From Phocoena phocoena (lineage: Eukaryota > Chordata > Mammalia > Artiodactyla > Phocoenidae): a stretch of DNA of 64,000 bases. The stretch's first letter is position 1. The number at the start of each line of letters is the position of its first letter. The translations under genes were made by a program, and so were the position numbers. Positions 62,284 through 64,000 of this stretch are shown piece by piece. The stretch is from assembly GCF_963924675.1 (NCBI RefSeq), contig NW_027077404.1:149730-213729 (forward strand), written 5' to 3'. The notes under the pieces were generated by a model. The model had not been told where the DNA came from and did no database searches. It worked only from the letters and a program-made list of their open reading frames with translations.

Positions 62284-63958
62284 CCAAGCAAGCCTGTAAA
62301 TGAAATCTGCACTACAATGAAGTCTCACTGCCCCCCTGGCAAAAGGGCCATCTGAAAAAAGTGTAAAATCCAGAAAGGTAGGACAGGATATGGAGAACAG
62401 GGAGCCTTGTTATGCTGATTGGCAGGATGTAAATTGCCAGCAGCCACCCTGGAGAAGTGTATGGTGTTTCCTGAAACACGAAAGAAACAAAGCAACACAG
62501 CCTATGGCACTTCCACTTATGGTCCTATAGCTTACGGAAATTAAAATCAAAAACAGACAGCCACCCCAATATTTGAGACGGCTGTGTTCACAAGAAGCTC
62601 GTCTACAGTATCAGGTAAATATCCCAGAAAGCAAAAAATGGATAAAGAACTTGTGGCACGTACGTACAATGCAATATCACTCAGCAATGAAATCTGTGTC
62701 ATCAGGCCCATAGCGGCATAGTGAGTGGATGCAGGTACGGTGATTCTACGTGAACTACGTCACACAGAAAAAGAAACATCATAAGATATCACGAATACAC
62801 GGAATGTAAACTTGACTACACATGAACTGAATTACAAAATAGAAAAGGGTCTCAAATTTAGAAAACCAACTAGTGCTTGCTTATGGGGAAAGGTGCCTTG
62901 GGGTGCTGCATAAAACCAGAGACTGAAATTAGCACAGATAACTTTCCATAAGCCCAATATGTAATAGACAAGACCTACTCCTTGCTCAACGAAATGGACC
63001 CAACACCACATATTCAACGCCTAGGAATATACCTGACTAGGAAGAATCTTAAAACCCATGGATATATATGTCTCCGTAAGAGAATCAAGGGTGTGTACAG
63101 CGGCTGAAAGGCAGCAGTGAAAATCCGATAAATCCCATTATCAAAATAAATTTCGAAAACAAAACACAAAGACAGTGAAATAGAGAGCAATTCTTAAATA
63201 ATTCACTCAGGGCATGTGATGCAACCGGGATTGACCACATCTACACCCAGAGCTGGTTGAGACATAAGGCTGGACACTTCAGGCTGATAGCATTGGTGAG
63301 TTTAGGTGAGCAAATGCACACCCTTTGAAGTCATACTGTATGGTACCTATTCCATGGGTCCCAACTCTTCAGGTTCAAGGGATTCTTCCTCCAGCTAAAA
63401 CATGCATGTGAAACCCACAGTATGGTCCACCGTGTTATGGGGAAATGATTTAAAATGCATCTCAGTTTTCGTATCCTGGTCCTCGGGTTCACCATTCCAG
63501 ATGATTTACTAACAGTCTCCCTGCTTGGAGAGTCAGTGCCTTTAACCTCCTGTTTGGCACAGCTTGCAATTTCTGTGCAAGATGAACAGGAATAGGGAGA
63601 ACCAATGAGAGACTAGCTGTAGGTGTCTGCACGGGCAAATGTAACGCTCATTTCCCACCAGGAAGAGGAATTTACCAAAGGCTCAGCATGCCCTGCCCGA
63701 AACAGATTAGGGCCTGAAGCAATCCTGCGGTTTTGTGCCCAGCTCACAAGAAAGCGAGTTGAAGAAAGGAGCTCAGGGGCACTGTAATTCACAAACCTGC
63801 AGAGTTATAAATGACAGCTATCCTCCAAAAATATATTGAAGTAAGCCTGCGAAGGGGACGTGAAAGCGGGGCAGAATTTCAGGAAAACGATTGCAGGGGG
63901 TAGACTGGAATTGCCCTGAAAGCATAGGAAAAGAGGCAGAACGTCGACAATGATGCAC
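62212..63958 (+). repeat. Unit 36, type B
   Basis: Palindrome 62212-62283 (one change), L1 part about 62293-63171. Carries CGGCTGAAAGG near 63102, CAGCTCAC near 63740 and GGGGACGTGAAAG near 63854, the last two shared with unit 33. Confidence 0.95.
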
Positions 63959-64000
63959 TTGGCCAAAAAGGGCGTATGCGTTTTTTCCTGAATATATTCA
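63959..64000 (+). repeat. Unit 37 (partial): first 42 bases of the palindrome
   Basis: The window ends inside the palindrome, just past its centre (AATATATTCA), so the array continues to the right. Confidence 0.95.

Larger units (their letters stand above)
1..64000 (+). repeat. Tandem satellite array, 1,747-bp unit, L1-derived (common cetacean satellite type)
   Basis: Every landmark recurs at 1,747 bp from the first base to the last, always in the same orientation. Landmarks include the 72-bp palindrome, one SalI site (GTCGAC, 1053-1058 in the first copy), a KpnI site and the L1 AATAAA signal. Counting palindromes gives 36 complete units plus partial units at both edges. Only two palindrome-to-palindrome intervals differ from 1,747 bp (both 1,746). 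Within one unit type, copies differ by only a few bases. Unit length and L1 content match my memory of the common cetacean satellite (about 1.75 kb in most whales, about 1.58 kb in Delphinidae); that identification is knowledge plus inference. Such satellites lie in constitutive heterochromatin, but nothing here shows whether this array is centromeric, interstitial or terminal. Confidence 0.97.

Noticed and set aside
1..64000. CRISPR array or bacterial repeat
   Set aside because: Repeats are 1,747 bp with no spacers, and the L1 content is mammalian.
1..64000. Endogenous retrovirus or LTR origin of the unit
   Set aside because: No LTR pair, primer-binding site or retroviral motif is seen; the recognisable mobile-element part is L1 with its own 3' tail.
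1..64000. Delphinid origin
   Set aside because: The delphinid version of this satellite, as I remember it, is about 1.58 kb; every unit here is 1,746 or 1,747 bp.

Overview
The whole 64-kb window is one uninterrupted tandem satellite array. A unit of 1,747 bp is repeated head to tail in one orientation about 36.6 times: 36 complete units, a 1,068-bp partial unit at the left edge and a 42-bp partial unit at the right edge. I see no cellular gene, RNA gene, CRISPR array or foreign insertion, and the array runs off both ends of the window.

Organism: almost certainly a cetacean, and probably not an oceanic dolphin. About half of each unit (roughly 880 bp) is a degraded 3' end of an L1 (LINE-1) retrotransposon of the cetartiodactyl kind: the C-terminal end of ORF2, the 3' UTR, an AATAAA signal and an A-rich tail. 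A tandem satellite of about 1.75 kb containing L1 3' sequence matches what I remember of the 'common cetacean satellite', which is about 1.75 kb in most whales and shortened to about 1.58 kb in Delphinidae. I could not run a database search, so this identity rests on unit length, L1 content and memory of the literature.

Layout of one unit, measured from the palindrome start (offset 0): offsets 0-71, a perfect 72-bp palindrome with 36-bp arms and no spacer; about 81-959, L1 ORF2 C-terminus, 3' UTR and tail on the + strand; about 960-1746, a 787-bp segment I do not recognise. Palindromes start at 1069 and every 1,747 bp up to 30768, then at 32514, 34261, 36008, 37755, 39502, 41248 and every 1,747 bp up to 63959. 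The two short steps reflect one-base deletions.

Higher-order structure: units fall into two types, A and B, that differ at roughly 55 positions (about 3%, counted by eye). They mostly alternate, giving an imperfect dimeric higher-order repeat of 3,494 bp. The alternation is broken by a B-B-B run (units 1-3), by A-A pairs, and by A/B mosaic units (17, 23, 31, 32, 34, 35). One island at about 35,442-36,354 is much more divergent than the rest and keeps some L1-like states lost elsewhere. These patterns record unequal exchange and gene conversion. The numerous minus-strand reading frames of 61-127 codons are antisense shadows copied with the repeat and are not annotated as genes.
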